A DNA stretch of 64,000 nucleotides, taken from contig NZ_JQMJ01000004.1 of NCBI RefSeq assembly GCF_000744655.1, positions 6,775,698 through 6,839,697 on the forward strand, in the 5' to 3' direction. This document shows positions 40,609 through 49,148 of this stretch, piece after piece; the first letter of the stretch is position 1, and each line of letters opens with the position of its first letter. The notes under the pieces are model-generated. The model saw nothing but the letters and a program-made list of their open reading frames with translations. It searched no databases and was not told the DNA's origin. The position numbers and the translations under genes were made by a program. The stretch comes from Streptacidiphilus rugosus AM-16. Lineage in GTDB: Bacteria; Actinomycetota; Actinomycetes; Streptomycetales; Streptomycetaceae.

Positions 40609-41273
40609 GCCGCACCTCCCGCAGCCACGGTGCTGCCGGAAGGGCCGCTGCCGGCGCTACCGCCGCCGGCGGTGCCGGTGACGTCGCGGCCGTTGACGGC
40701 CACCAGCGGCAGCCCGCCGGGCACCGGGCGCTCGCCCCGGTCCCAGGGGACGATCATGCCGACCCCGGTGCTGATGCCGGTGTCCCCGAACTCGAACCAG
40801 TTCGACACCGAGACGCCGGGCCGCTCGGCCTGGAGCTCCTCCAGGGTGCCGTAGAAGAGCGCGCCCGTCGGACAGACCGTCGCGCACATCGGGGCCAGGC
40901 CCAGCTCGGTGCGGTCGTAGCAGAGGTTGCACTTCAGCTGGAGCTTCGCCGCCAGATCGATCTTCGGAACGCCGAAGGGGCAGGCGTTGACGCAGTTCGA
41001 GCAGCCGATGCAGCGGGTCGGGTCGGCCTCGTGGACCACCCCGTCCGGGCTGATCAGGATCGCCTCCGCCGGGCAGACCTCGGCGCAGGGCGCGACCGGG
41101 TCCTCGCAGTGCATGCAGACCGTCGGCAGCGAGGCGACGCTGTGGCCCTCGTCCGGGTAGTCGAGGTGGATCATCGACTTGCCACGGTGCGAGTCGCACT
41201 CCCGGCAGCCGGAGACACAGGCCTGGCAGCCGATGCAGCGTCCAGGGTCGATGAAAAGGGTCCGGCCCATCAT
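40605..41273 (-). CDS. 4Fe-4S dicluster electron-transfer subunit
   Basis: This 222-aa iron-sulfur protein is of the NrfC/HybA/DmsB type. Four Cys groups are visible: CIGCQACVSGC, CMHCEDPVAPCAEVC, CIGCSNCVNACPFG and CNLC with CATVC, about 16 ligands for four [4Fe-4S] clusters. It should shuttle electrons between the molybdopterin subunit and the membrane partner. The C-terminal ~25 residues are Gly/Ser-rich. It starts 7 bases after the molybdopterin-subunit stop. No Tat signal. Confidence 0.93.
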   Translation of the reverse strand: MMGRTLFIDPGRCIGCQACVSGCRECDSHRGKSMIHLDYPDEGHSVASLPTVCMHCEDPVAPCAEVCPAEAILISPDGVVHEADPTRCIGCSNCVNACPFGVPKIDLAAKLQLKCNLCYDRTELGLAPMCATVCPTGALFYGTLEELQAERPGVSVSNWFEFGDTGISTGVGMIVPWDRGERPVPGGLPLVAVNGRDVTGTAGGGSAGSGPSGSTVAAGGAA

Positions 41274-41280
41274 CGCTGCC

Positions 41281-43599
41281 TCAGCTCCCTTCGCCGGTGC
41301 CGCGCCCCTGGGGAGAGGTCGGCGGACGGGTGGTGGTCCGCGGGGCCTGGACCTCGGGACAGGCGGGGCGGCCCGGCGGCGTCGGCGGCGCCGGCACCTC
41401 GTCCACCCGCTCGGCGCGCTCGATCCGGCAGGCGCAGACCTTGTACTCGGGGATCTTCGAGCGCGGGTCCAGGGCGTCGATGGTCAGGGCGTTCGCGGCG
41501 GTCGGCACCGGCCAGTGGTACGGCACGAAGACGTGGTCCGGCCGGATGGCCTCGGTGACCAGGGCCGGGAACACCTCGGTGCCGCGCCGGGTGGTGACCC
41601 GGACCGGGTCCCCGGTGCGGAAGCCGTGGGAGGGGTGCACCTCCACCCACGGGCGCGGCGTCTGCTCGACCAGCGCGCCCAGCCGGCGCGTCTGGTTGCC
41701 GGACAGGAAGTGCGCCACGGTCCGGCCGGTGGTCAGCCGCATCGGGTAGGTCTCGTCGAAGGCGTCGGCGGGCTCGTGCCACTCGACGACCTGCATGTGG
41801 ACCTTGCCGTCCGGGTGGTAGGTCCGCCCGCCCTCGAAGAGTCGGGGCGTACCCGGATGGTCAGGTTCGGGGCAGGGCCAGGAGATGCCGCCGGTCTGCT
41901 CCAGCCGCTCGTAGGTGATGCCGTAGTAGTCGTTGACGGAGCCCCGGGAGGCTTCCCTGAGCTCGTCGAAGACCTCGCGGGCTCCGGCGAAGGCGAACTT
42001 GTCCCCCTCCCCGAGCCGCTCGGCGATCTCGCACATCACCCAGGTGTCGGTGCGCACCCCGGGCGGCGGCTCCTGCGCCTTGTTGTGCTTGATCACGCGG
42101 GCCTCGGCGTTGGCCATCACGCCCTCGTCCTCCGCCCAGGTCGTCACCGGGAAGACCACGTGCGCGTTGGCCGCCGTCTCGGACAGGAAGAAGTCGAACT
42201 GCGCGTGGAACTGCAGCCGGTCGTAGCCGTCCTTGACGGTGGCGTAGTGGGGCAGCGAGACGAAGGGGTTGTTGCAGACGCCGATCAGCCCGCGGATCTC
42301 CTCCCGCTGCATCTGCCAGACCATCTCCATCATGGAGGTGCCGGCCTGCGGCAGTTCGGACTCCTCGATGCCCCAGAACAGCGAGATGAAGGCGCGCGCG
42401 GCGGGGTCCGCGATGGAGCGGCCGCCCGGCAGCAGGTCGGACTTCTGGCCGTGTTCGCGCCCGCCCTGCCCGTTGCCCTGCCCGGTGATGGTGCCGTAGC
42501 CGGCACCGGGGCGGCCGAGGTGGCCGGTGGCCGTGCACAGGTTGATGACGGAGAGGCAGTTCTCCACCCCTTGGGTGTGGTGCTCGATCCCGCGCGCGTG
42601 CCAGGCCATCGCCTTCTCCGCGCCGCCGAACATCCGGGCGACCTGGACGATCTGGGCCGCGGGAATGCCGCAGACCTCGGCCGCGCGCTCAGGGGTCCAT
42701 GCGGCGACGTGTGCCTGCACCTCCGCCCAGCCGGTCGTGTGGGCGGCGACGAACTCCTCGTCGACCAGCCCCTCCTTGATCACCACATGCAGCACCGCGT
42801 TGAAGAACGCCGAGTCGGTGCCCGAGCGCAGGGCGACGTGCACGTCCGCGGTCCGCGCGATCGCGGTCTCGCGCGGGTCGACGACGATCAGCGTCGCCCC
42901 GCGGTCCCGCGCGCCCCACAGGTACTGGGTCATCACCGGGAAGCACTCGCCGACGTTGGAGCCGACGATCAGCAGGCAGTCCGTCTGCAGGATGTCGCTG
43001 AAGGGGTTGGCGGCGCGGTCGATGCCGAAGGCGAGCTTGTTGGCTCCGGCGGCGCTGACCATGCAGAGCCGGCCGTTGTAGTCGACATGACGGGTCTTCA
43101 GGGCGACCCTCGCGAACTTGCCGACCAGGTAGGTCTTCTCCGAGAAGAGGCTGGCCCCGCCGAGCATGCCGAAGGCGTCGCGTCCGTACTCGGCCTGGAT
43201 CCGGCGGATCTCGGCGACGGTGAAGTCGAGCGCCTCCTCCCAGCTCGCCTCGCGGAACTCCTCGTCGCGATTGCGCCGCAGCAGCGGCGCGGTGAGCCGG
43301 TCCGGGTGGTTGACCTGCTGGTAGGCGTTCAGCCCCTTGGGGCAGAGCCGGCTGCGGTTGATGTCGTGGTTGCGCGGTTCGACGCCGAAGACCTTGCCGT
43401 GCTCGTTGACCCGCAGGTACATCCCGCACTGCACGCCGCAGAAGCAGCAGTGCGTGGGCACCAGCGTCTGCTTCGCCTGGTCGGCCCGCCACCGGTCGGC
43501 GGGCAGACCGCCCGCGTCCCGGAAGTTGCGGGTGCCCGGCGGCGCGACCGCGGGGTCCAGGGGGACGGTCCGGTCCCGCGTGGCATCCACTCCGGTCAC
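41281..43599 (-). CDS. Molybdopterin oxidoreductase catalytic subunit (assimilatory nitrate-reductase-like)
   Basis: This is a 772-aa bis-MGD enzyme. The [4Fe-4S] motif is C51-x2-C54-x3-C58-x27-C86. The MGD-binding regions include LCMVSAAGANK, whose Cys is the likely Mo ligand, GSNVGECFPVMTQYL and GRPGAGYGTITGQGNGQGGREHGQ. The C-terminal domain has LTTGRTVAHFLSGNQTRR. There is no Tat signal, so it is cytoplasmic. NarB/NasA and formate-dehydrogenase-like enzymes both resemble it, so the substrate is open. The ATG overlaps the cytochrome-b gene stop. It needs the cofactor made by the moaC/mogA/glp genes at 27-30 kb. Confidence 0.9.
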   Translation of the reverse strand: MTGVDATRDRTVPLDPAVAPPGTRNFRDAGGLPADRWRADQAKQTLVPTHCCFCGVQCGMYLRVNEHGKVFGVEPRNHDINRSRLCPKGLNAYQQVNHPDRLTAPLLRRNRDEEFREASWEEALDFTVAEIRRIQAEYGRDAFGMLGGASLFSEKTYLVGKFARVALKTRHVDYNGRLCMVSAAGANKLAFGIDRAANPFSDILQTDCLLIVGSNVGECFPVMTQYLWGARDRGATLIVVDPRETAIARTADVHVALRSGTDSAFFNAVLHVVIKEGLVDEEFVAAHTTGWAEVQAHVAAWTPERAAEVCGIPAAQIVQVARMFGGAEKAMAWHARGIEHHTQGVENCLSVINLCTATGHLGRPGAGYGTITGQGNGQGGREHGQKSDLLPGGRSIADPAARAFISLFWGIEESELPQAGTSMMEMVWQMQREEIRGLIGVCNNPFVSLPHYATVKDGYDRLQFHAQFDFFLSETAANAHVVFPVTTWAEDEGVMANAEARVIKHNKAQEPPPGVRTDTWVMCEIAERLGEGDKFAFAGAREVFDELREASRGSVNDYYGITYERLEQTGGISWPCPEPDHPGTPRLFEGGRTYHPDGKVHMQVVEWHEPADAFDETYPMRLTTGRTVAHFLSGNQTRRLGALVEQTPRPWVEVHPSHGFRTGDPVRVTTRRGTEVFPALVTEAIRPDHVFVPYHWPVPTAANALTIDALDPRSKIPEYKVCACRIERAERVDEVPAPPTPPGRPACPEVQAPRTTTRPPTSPQGRGTGEGS

Positions 43600-44630
43600 T
43601 TGAACCCCCGTTTCACGTCACTGAGGTAGGCGCCGCCGCGCAGGACGCGCTTGCAACGCGGGCAGTACTCGGCCCAGCCGTCGAAGCCGAGGCCCATGTC
43701 GCGCATGGTGCCGCGGAGGTTCTCCACGGCCGGGACGGTGTCGATCTCCGTCCCGCAGCGGCGGCAGGCGAACAGCTCCTGGCCGGCGTCCCTCGCGGTG
43801 AACTTGAAGAGCTGCATGCCGACGGCCGCCGGACGCTGCACGATGTGGAAGAACTTGCCGAAGGGCAGGTAGACCAGGGTGAAGACCACCGAGACCATGT
43901 GCAGGACGGCCAGGAACTCGTAGCCGCCGCCGTGCAGGAAGATCTCGGAGAAGGTCAGCAGCAGGCCGGTCACCGACACGGTCAGCAGCGCCAGCAGCGG
44001 CAGGAAGTCGTAGGCGAAGCGCTGGCCCGTGGTGGCCGCTCGGTCGTGGTAGCGACGCCACAGGAAGTAGCCCACCCCACCGATCACCAGGACCGCGGCC
44101 AGGTCCAGGCCGTGGAACATCGCCCAGCCCAGCAGGCTGCTGGAGGAGAAGCCCAGCACCTTGAAGCCCCAGATCCGCATCTCGTAGCCGGGGCCGTCGG
44201 CGCTGGAGGCGGTGAAGGTGAACCAGCCCCAGGTGAGCGGGAAGGTGATGGCGGCCGCGAGCAGGCAGCCCCAGAAGATCAGCTGGTGGGCCGCCCAGCG
44301 CGCGTGGGAGCGGGCACCGAGGAACTTCTGGAAGCCGAGGTAGGTCGCGGCCATGCGGGGCAGGGCCGTCGGGGCACGGCGGAAGTTCTCCATGGAGAAC
44401 GCGGCACGCAACCCCTTGCGGAACATCCGCCAGGCGGCCGGCTCGCTGACCCACACCGTGTAGCGGTAGGTGACGCCGAAGGCGAGGAAGACGGTGGCGA
44501 CGGCGTAGGGCAGCAGCGCGGAGTCGAAGTCCCTCAGACCCCGGCTGCCGAGCACGATGGCGGCGACGAGCGCCAGCGAGACCAGAGCCGCCACCAGGGC
44601 GGCGCGCTGCCGCAGTTTTCTTCTGTCCAC
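43596..44630 (-). CDS. Membrane cytochrome-b/quinol-oxidising subunit with C-terminal zinc-ribbon-like Cys pairs
   Basis: This is a 344-aa membrane protein. Seven or so TM helices are separated by a large loop, with His residues in helices (AAHQLIFWGCLL, AMFHGLDLAAVLVIG, LAVLHMVSVVFTL) as potential heme-b ligands, like NarI/DsrM-type quinol oxidases. The C-terminal ~60 residues hold two Cys pairs (CRRCGTE and CPRCKRV). GTG 44630 is preferred (GGGGACGCGG upstream) over ATG 44672. It is the first gene of the five-gene redox operon. Exact family not certain. Confidence 0.78.
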   Translation of the reverse strand: MDRRKLRQRAALVAALVSLALVAAIVLGSRGLRDFDSALLPYAVATVFLAFGVTYRYTVWVSEPAAWRMFRKGLRAAFSMENFRRAPTALPRMAATYLGFQKFLGARSHARWAAHQLIFWGCLLAAAITFPLTWGWFTFTASSADGPGYEMRIWGFKVLGFSSSSLLGWAMFHGLDLAAVLVIGGVGYFLWRRYHDRAATTGQRFAYDFLPLLALLTVSVTGLLLTFSEIFLHGGGYEFLAVLHMVSVVFTLVYLPFGKFFHIVQRPAAVGMQLFKFTARDAGQELFACRRCGTEIDTVPAVENLRGTMRDMGLGFDGWAEYCPRCKRVLRGGAYLSDVKRGFK

Positions 44631-44715
44631 CCGCGTCCCCGCTGTCCGTTGACCCGATCTTGGGCCGAGCATAAGCAGACAAAAAGGATCATTGCAGGAC
44701 GAGGGAAGCCAAAAG

Positions 44716-44750
44716 AGCCCCCGTCGCGACCTTTCGGCGCAACGGGGGCT
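44716..44750 (-). terminator. Terminator after hrdD
   Basis: AGCCCCCGT (44716-44724) pairs with ACGGGGGCT (44742-44750), 34 bases past the sigma-factor stop on the minus strand. Confidence 0.8.
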
Positions 44751-44783
44751 CCTTCGAGGTGGCCCAACCTCTGGCGGTGACGC

Positions 44784-45755
44784 TTACGCGGCCTCGAAGC
44801 CGGCGTGGTCGGCGATCTTCTTGAGCTCGGCCAGCGCGTGCTTCTCGATCTGACGGATCCGCTCACGGGTCAGACCGTGCTGCTTGCCGACCTCGGTGAG
44901 GGTCCGCTCGCGGCCGTCCTCGATGCCGTAGCGCGAGCGGATGATCGACGCCGTCCGGTCGTCCAGCCGGTCGATCAGCTTGTCGAGCTCCTCGCGGCGG
45001 AGCATGACCAGGACCGCGTCCTCGGGCGAGGTGGCGCCGGTGTCCTCGACGAGGTCACCGAACTGGGTCTCGCCGTCGTCGTCGACGGTCATGTTGAGGC
45101 TGACCGGGTCCCGCGCCCAGTCGAGCACGTCCTTGATCCGCTCCTCGGTCGTGTCCAGCTCGGCCGCGACCTCGGCGGGCTCGACCTCACGGCCGAGCTC
45201 CTTGGACTTCTCGCGCTGCACGCGTCGGATCCGGCCGAGCTCCTCGACCAGGTGCACGGGCAGCCGGATGGTGCGCGACTGGTCGGCGATGGACCGGGTG
45301 ATCGCCTGCCGGATCCACCAGGTCGCGTAGGTGGAGAACTTGAAGCCCTTGCCGAAGTCGAACTTCTCGACGGCACGGACCAGGCCCGCGTTGCCCTCCT
45401 GGATCAGATCCAGCAGCGGCAGGCCGCTGCGGGGGTAGCGGCGGGCCACGGCGACGACGAGGCGGAGGTTGGACCGAATGAAGACGTCCTTGGCACGCTG
45501 CCCGTCAGCGGCTATCGCCCGGAGCTCGTCCTCCGTCGCGTCGCCCACGGTCGCGCCCTCTTCGAGGAGATGCTCCGCGAAGACGCCCGCCTCGATCCGG
45601 GTGGACAGCTCGACCTCCTGCGCCGCGTCGAGCAGCGGGGTTCGCGCGATCTCGTCCAGGTACATACCGACGAGGTCTCGGTCGGCCTCACCAGCGGTCG
45701 GACGCGCGGTGCGCATCCGATCGGCCTTGTCGCGGACGACGGCACGGGTGGCCAT
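44784..45755 (-). CDS. hrdD: Group 2 sigma-70 factor, HrdD-like
   Basis: This is a 323-aa sigma factor. Region 1.2 has DLVGMYLDEIARTPLLDA. Region 2 has RSNLRLVVAVARRYPRSGLP and GFKFSTYATWWIRQAI. Region 3 follows, then region 4 with the HTH TLTEVGKQHGLTRERIRQIE. It lacks the long N-terminus of the essential HrdB. ATG 45755 follows GAGGGAG; the longer frame to 45896 covers the promoter. A perfect SigR-type promoter lies 68-94 bases upstream, as known for hrdD of S. coelicolor, which supports the name. Confidence 0.9.
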   Translation of the reverse strand: MATRAVVRDKADRMRTARPTAGEADRDLVGMYLDEIARTPLLDAAQEVELSTRIEAGVFAEHLLEEGATVGDATEDELRAIAADGQRAKDVFIRSNLRLVVAVARRYPRSGLPLLDLIQEGNAGLVRAVEKFDFGKGFKFSTYATWWIRQAITRSIADQSRTIRLPVHLVEELGRIRRVQREKSKELGREVEPAEVAAELDTTEERIKDVLDWARDPVSLNMTVDDDGETQFGDLVEDTGATSPEDAVLVMLRREELDKLIDRLDDRTASIIRSRYGIEDGRERTLTEVGKQHGLTRERIRQIEKHALAELKKIADHAGFEAA

Positions 45756-45822
45756 ACGTACTCCCTCGGTGACCTGACGGGCCTGGCTGGCCCGTTCGTG
45801 GGAACTGCTTACGTAACGACTC

Positions 45823-45849
45823 AACGACGAGTTGTCGGGAATCATTCCC
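45823..45849 (-). promoter_or_regulatory. SigR-type promoter of hrdD
   Basis: On the minus strand GGGAAT (45849-45844), 18 bases, then GTT (45825-45823) match the SigR consensus GGGAAT-N18-GTT exactly. The -35 is also half of a 13-bp palindrome GGGAATNATTCCC. This links hrdD to thiol-oxidative stress. Confidence 0.85.
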
Positions 45850-46034
45850 GAGGCGGTGTTTTTCTTCGCCCGTAGCAGTATGCTGTCCGGTTTCACCCCG
45901 AACGTCGGCGGAGTGTCATCGCCCGGTTACGGTGGGGCGGGCGTCCGGATCTGTCACTCTCTGGGACGATTGTCCGCCCGGCCTTGGTTCCCCGCGCGGT
46001 GAACCCGAGGCCTTCGCGCCGGGAGGAGACGCAC

Positions 46035-46742
46035 GTGCGGTGCTGGCGGCTGTGGACGGGAGCGGCCGTGTGCCTCCTGCTCTTCGGGGTCCTCCTGGCC
46101 CTGGTGGAAACCCCCTGGCACGCGCTGATCCGCTTCGACCTCTCCTTCGACCAGCACCTGCACGCCACCGCCCTGCACCACGCCGCGTGGACCGGATCGA
46201 TGCGCACCATCACCTCGGTGCTGTCCCCGCTCGTGCTCCGGGTGGTGCTGGGAGCGGTCGTCGTCTGGCTCTGGTGGCGCGGCGCGCGGATCGCCGCCGT
46301 CTGGGCGGCGTGCTGCGGGCTCGTCCAGGCCGGGCTCGAGGTCGCCGTGAAGCAGGCGGTCGCCCGACCGCGGCCACTGCTGCCGCATCCCGTCTCCACC
46401 GCGACGGACTGGTCCTTCCCCTCCGGCCATGCGATGACCGCGGCCGTGATCATCCCGCTGCTCGTCGCCGTGGTCTGGCCGCGCCTGCGACGGCGCGCCA
46501 TGCGCGCGCTGGCGGCGGGCACAGGGGCCGCGCTCGTCCTGCTGGTCAGCTGGACCAGGCTGGGCCTGGGCGTGCACTGGCCCAGCGACATCGTCGCCGG
46601 CTGGCTGCTGGCCGGGTTCACCCTCTGCGCGGTGACGGCCGCGGTGGACACCTGGCGGCCCGGGATGCGGACGGCCGAGCTCCGCCGCGTCCGCACCCGC
46701 GCCGCCCAGCGGGTACAGCGGCGGAGCGCGGACTCGCTGTGA
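46035..46742 (+). CDS. PAP2-family membrane phosphatase
   Basis: This is a 235-aa protein with five or six TM helices. The three phosphatase motifs are in order: KQAVARPRP (KxxxxxxRP), SFPSGHAM (PSGH) and SWTRLGLGVHWPSDIVAGW (SRx5Hx3D, with Thr-Arg here). Such enzymes dephosphorylate lipid phosphates, for example undecaprenyl diphosphate. GTG 46035 is preceded by GGGAGGAGA. It is divergent from hrdD and convergent with the glycosyltransferase. Confidence 0.92.
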   Translation: MRCWRLWTGAAVCLLLFGVLLALVETPWHALIRFDLSFDQHLHATALHHAAWTGSMRTITSVLSPLVLRVVLGAVVVWLWWRGARIAAVWAACCGLVQAGLEVAVKQAVARPRPLLPHPVSTATDWSFPSGHAMTAAVIIPLLVAVVWPRLRRRAMRALAAGTGAALVLLVSWTRLGLGVHWPSDIVAGWLLAGFTLCAVTAAVDTWRPGMRTAELRRVRTRAAQRVQRRSADSL

Positions 46743-46779
46743 ACGAGTCCGCGCCCCACCGGTCCCTCAACCGGGACGG

Positions 46780-49148
46780 CTACGCCTTGCAGTCGTAGAG
46801 CACCTGCCCGGACGAGGCCGACGCGGCGGACGACGCCGAGGAGGACGAGGCCGACGACGAGCTCGACGAGGTGCCGGAGCCGCCGTACTCGGAGGCCTTC
46901 ACGACCGTGCAACTGGACTTCACATACGCGGTCGCGGCGCTGTTGGCCGACCCGCCTCCGGGGCCGCCGCCCATGCCGCCGTCGCTGCCGATCAGCACGT
47001 AGCGCAGCTGTCCGGAGGCGATGTAGGTCTTGAGCTTGGCCAGCGGCATCGCCGGGTCGTCCCCGGTGAAGCCGCCCATGCCGATGACGGCCTCGCCGCC
47101 GGACTGCAGGATCATCTCGGCCGCGGACTGCGCGCTGGACACGGCGACCAGCCAGGTCGCACTGCCCTGGTTCTTCTCCAGGTAGGAGAGGAGCGCCGAG
47201 CTGACACCGCCGCCCATGCCGCCGCCACCGCCGAAGCCGCCCATACGCGGGGCCCCGCCTGCGACGCCGGTCCCCGCGTCACCCGCAGGCAGCCCGCCCG
47301 CGGCGCCGCCCGGCATACCGCCGTCGGAGAATCCTCCCTGCGTCGAGCCGCCCGGAGCGCCACCCGCCGAAGTGCTTCCCCCTGTGCCACTTCCGCCCGG
47401 GGCCGCGCCGCCCGCACCACCGCCCGCCGACGCACCGCCGGATGAGCCGCCACCGGGGAATCCGCCCGTCGGACGCTCGCCCGAGACCGAACCCGAGCCG
47501 CCGCCCGCACCGGAGCCGCCGGCCCTGCCCGACATGCCGGGGAAACCCTCGGGGAAACCGCCGCGCATGCCGCCGAAGCCACCGCCCGGCATACCGCCGA
47601 AACCGCCCGAGGACGCCGGGCCGCCGGTCGGGTTGGTGCCCTGGACGGAGCCGGAGGTCACGGTGTCGGCGGCATAGGCGGCCGGACCGGCCACCAGGGC
47701 CAGCGCCGCCGCGACCGCGCCGACGGCGAGCAGGCGTCCGCGCACCGCGGCAAGCGCCGCGCTCGCGCCGAAACGCGCGACCAGCAGGGCGACCACCCCG
47801 GCGACCGCCAGCACGGCGACGGTGGGCCAGAGCCAGGGAGCGAAGGTCGCGGTACGGCGCAGCAGGACGACCGCCCAGACCGCCGAGACGGCGACGCCCA
47901 GCGGCAGCACCGCCGCCCAGACGGCCCGGCGCGAGGGTGAGCGCAGGGCGCGCAGCAGCATCGTGCCGCCGGCGGCGGTCAGCGCGGCGATGGCCGGGGC
48001 CAGCATGGTCGTGTAGTAGGGGTGGAAGGTCCCGGAGGAGAAACTGAAGACCACATAGTGGGTCAGCAGCCAGCCGCCCCAGAGCAGCAGCGAGGCCCGC
48101 TGCATGTCGGTCCGGGGCCGGCGTCCGCGCAGCACCAGGGCGCCCACCAGGGCGATCACCGCGAAGGGGATCAGCCAGGAGATCTGGCCGCCGAGGATGT
48201 CGTTGAAGAGCCGACCCGCGCCGGAGGTCCCGCCGAAGTTGGCGCCACCGCCGCCACCACCACGCCCGGCCGAGCCCCCGGCCCACCGCCGCTGCCGCCG
48301 CCCGCGCCGAGGACGCGCTGCAGGCCGTTGTAGCCGATGACCAGGTTCCACACGGTGCCGTCCGTGCTGGACCCGATGAACGGATGGTTCTTGATCGAGT
48401 CGACGGTCAGCATCCACCAGGCGCTGGACACCACCAGGGCCACCGCGGCGACCAGCAGGTTCCGCAGCCGGCGCAGCCAACCGCCGCGCGCCGCCCAGAT
48501 GTAGGCCAGGAAGAGGGCCGGGAGCACCATGTACGCCTGCAGCATCTTGGTGTTGAAGGCGAAGCCGACCAGCACGGCGCTGACCACCAGCTGCCACAGC
48601 GTGCCGCGCCGGATCGCCTCCAGGCAGAACCAGGCCGCCGAGACGGTCAGCAGCACCAGCACGGGGTCGGGGTTGTTGTCCCTGTTGATCGCCACCGTGA
48701 TCGGCGTGAGCGCCAGCACCACGGCCGCGACCGTCGCCGCGACGGCGCCGAAGCTACGCCGAACCGCGCTGTAGAGCACGGCGACCGCCGCCACCCCGCA
48801 CAGCGCGATCGGCAGCAGCATCTGCCAGCTGCCGAAACCGAAGATCCGGCAGCTGGCCTCCATCAGCCAGAGCGCGAACGGCGGCTTGTCCACGGTGATG
48901 TAGTTGCCGGTGTCCAGGGACCCGTAGAACATCGCGGACCAGCTCTTGGTGCCGCTCAGCACCGCCGCCGCGTAGTACGAGTTCGCGTTGCCGTTCTGGC
49001 CGAGGCCGTAGCAGTAGACGAGCGCCGCGAGCAGCAGGCTGCCCCAGTACGCGGGACGGATCCAGCGGGCGGCTCGGGGACGTGCCGGCCTGCTGCGGCC
49101 GGTCGGGGCGGCGGACGTGTCCACCGGGGCTTGGATATGGGCACTCAC
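46780..49148 (-). pseudogene. GT39/ArnT-family membrane glycosyltransferase, broken by a one-base frameshift
   Basis: Two overlapping frames together give one ~790-aa protein. The first half (GTG 49148 to ~48270) has the GT39 start SYYAAAVLSGTKSWSAMFYG and DKPPFALWLMEASCR, with D and P conserved, and multiple TM helices. The second half resumes in another frame at ~48280 (GGGANFGGTSGAGRLFNDIL). It has more TM helices, a Gly/Pro-rich spacer and a C-terminal soluble domain (AEMILQSGGEAVIGMGGFTG). The switch lies in a Gly-rich tract with a run of five C (48275-48279); a sixth C restores the frame. It may be sequencing error, true decay or slippage. GTGA overlap with the GT2-GtrA gene upstream suggests a common surface-glycan pathway. 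Confidence 0.82.

Noticed and set aside
46780..48597. Independent 605-aa gene
   Set aside because: Its first ~100 codons are shadow sequence; only the part after ~48280 is real and continues the GT39-type protein.
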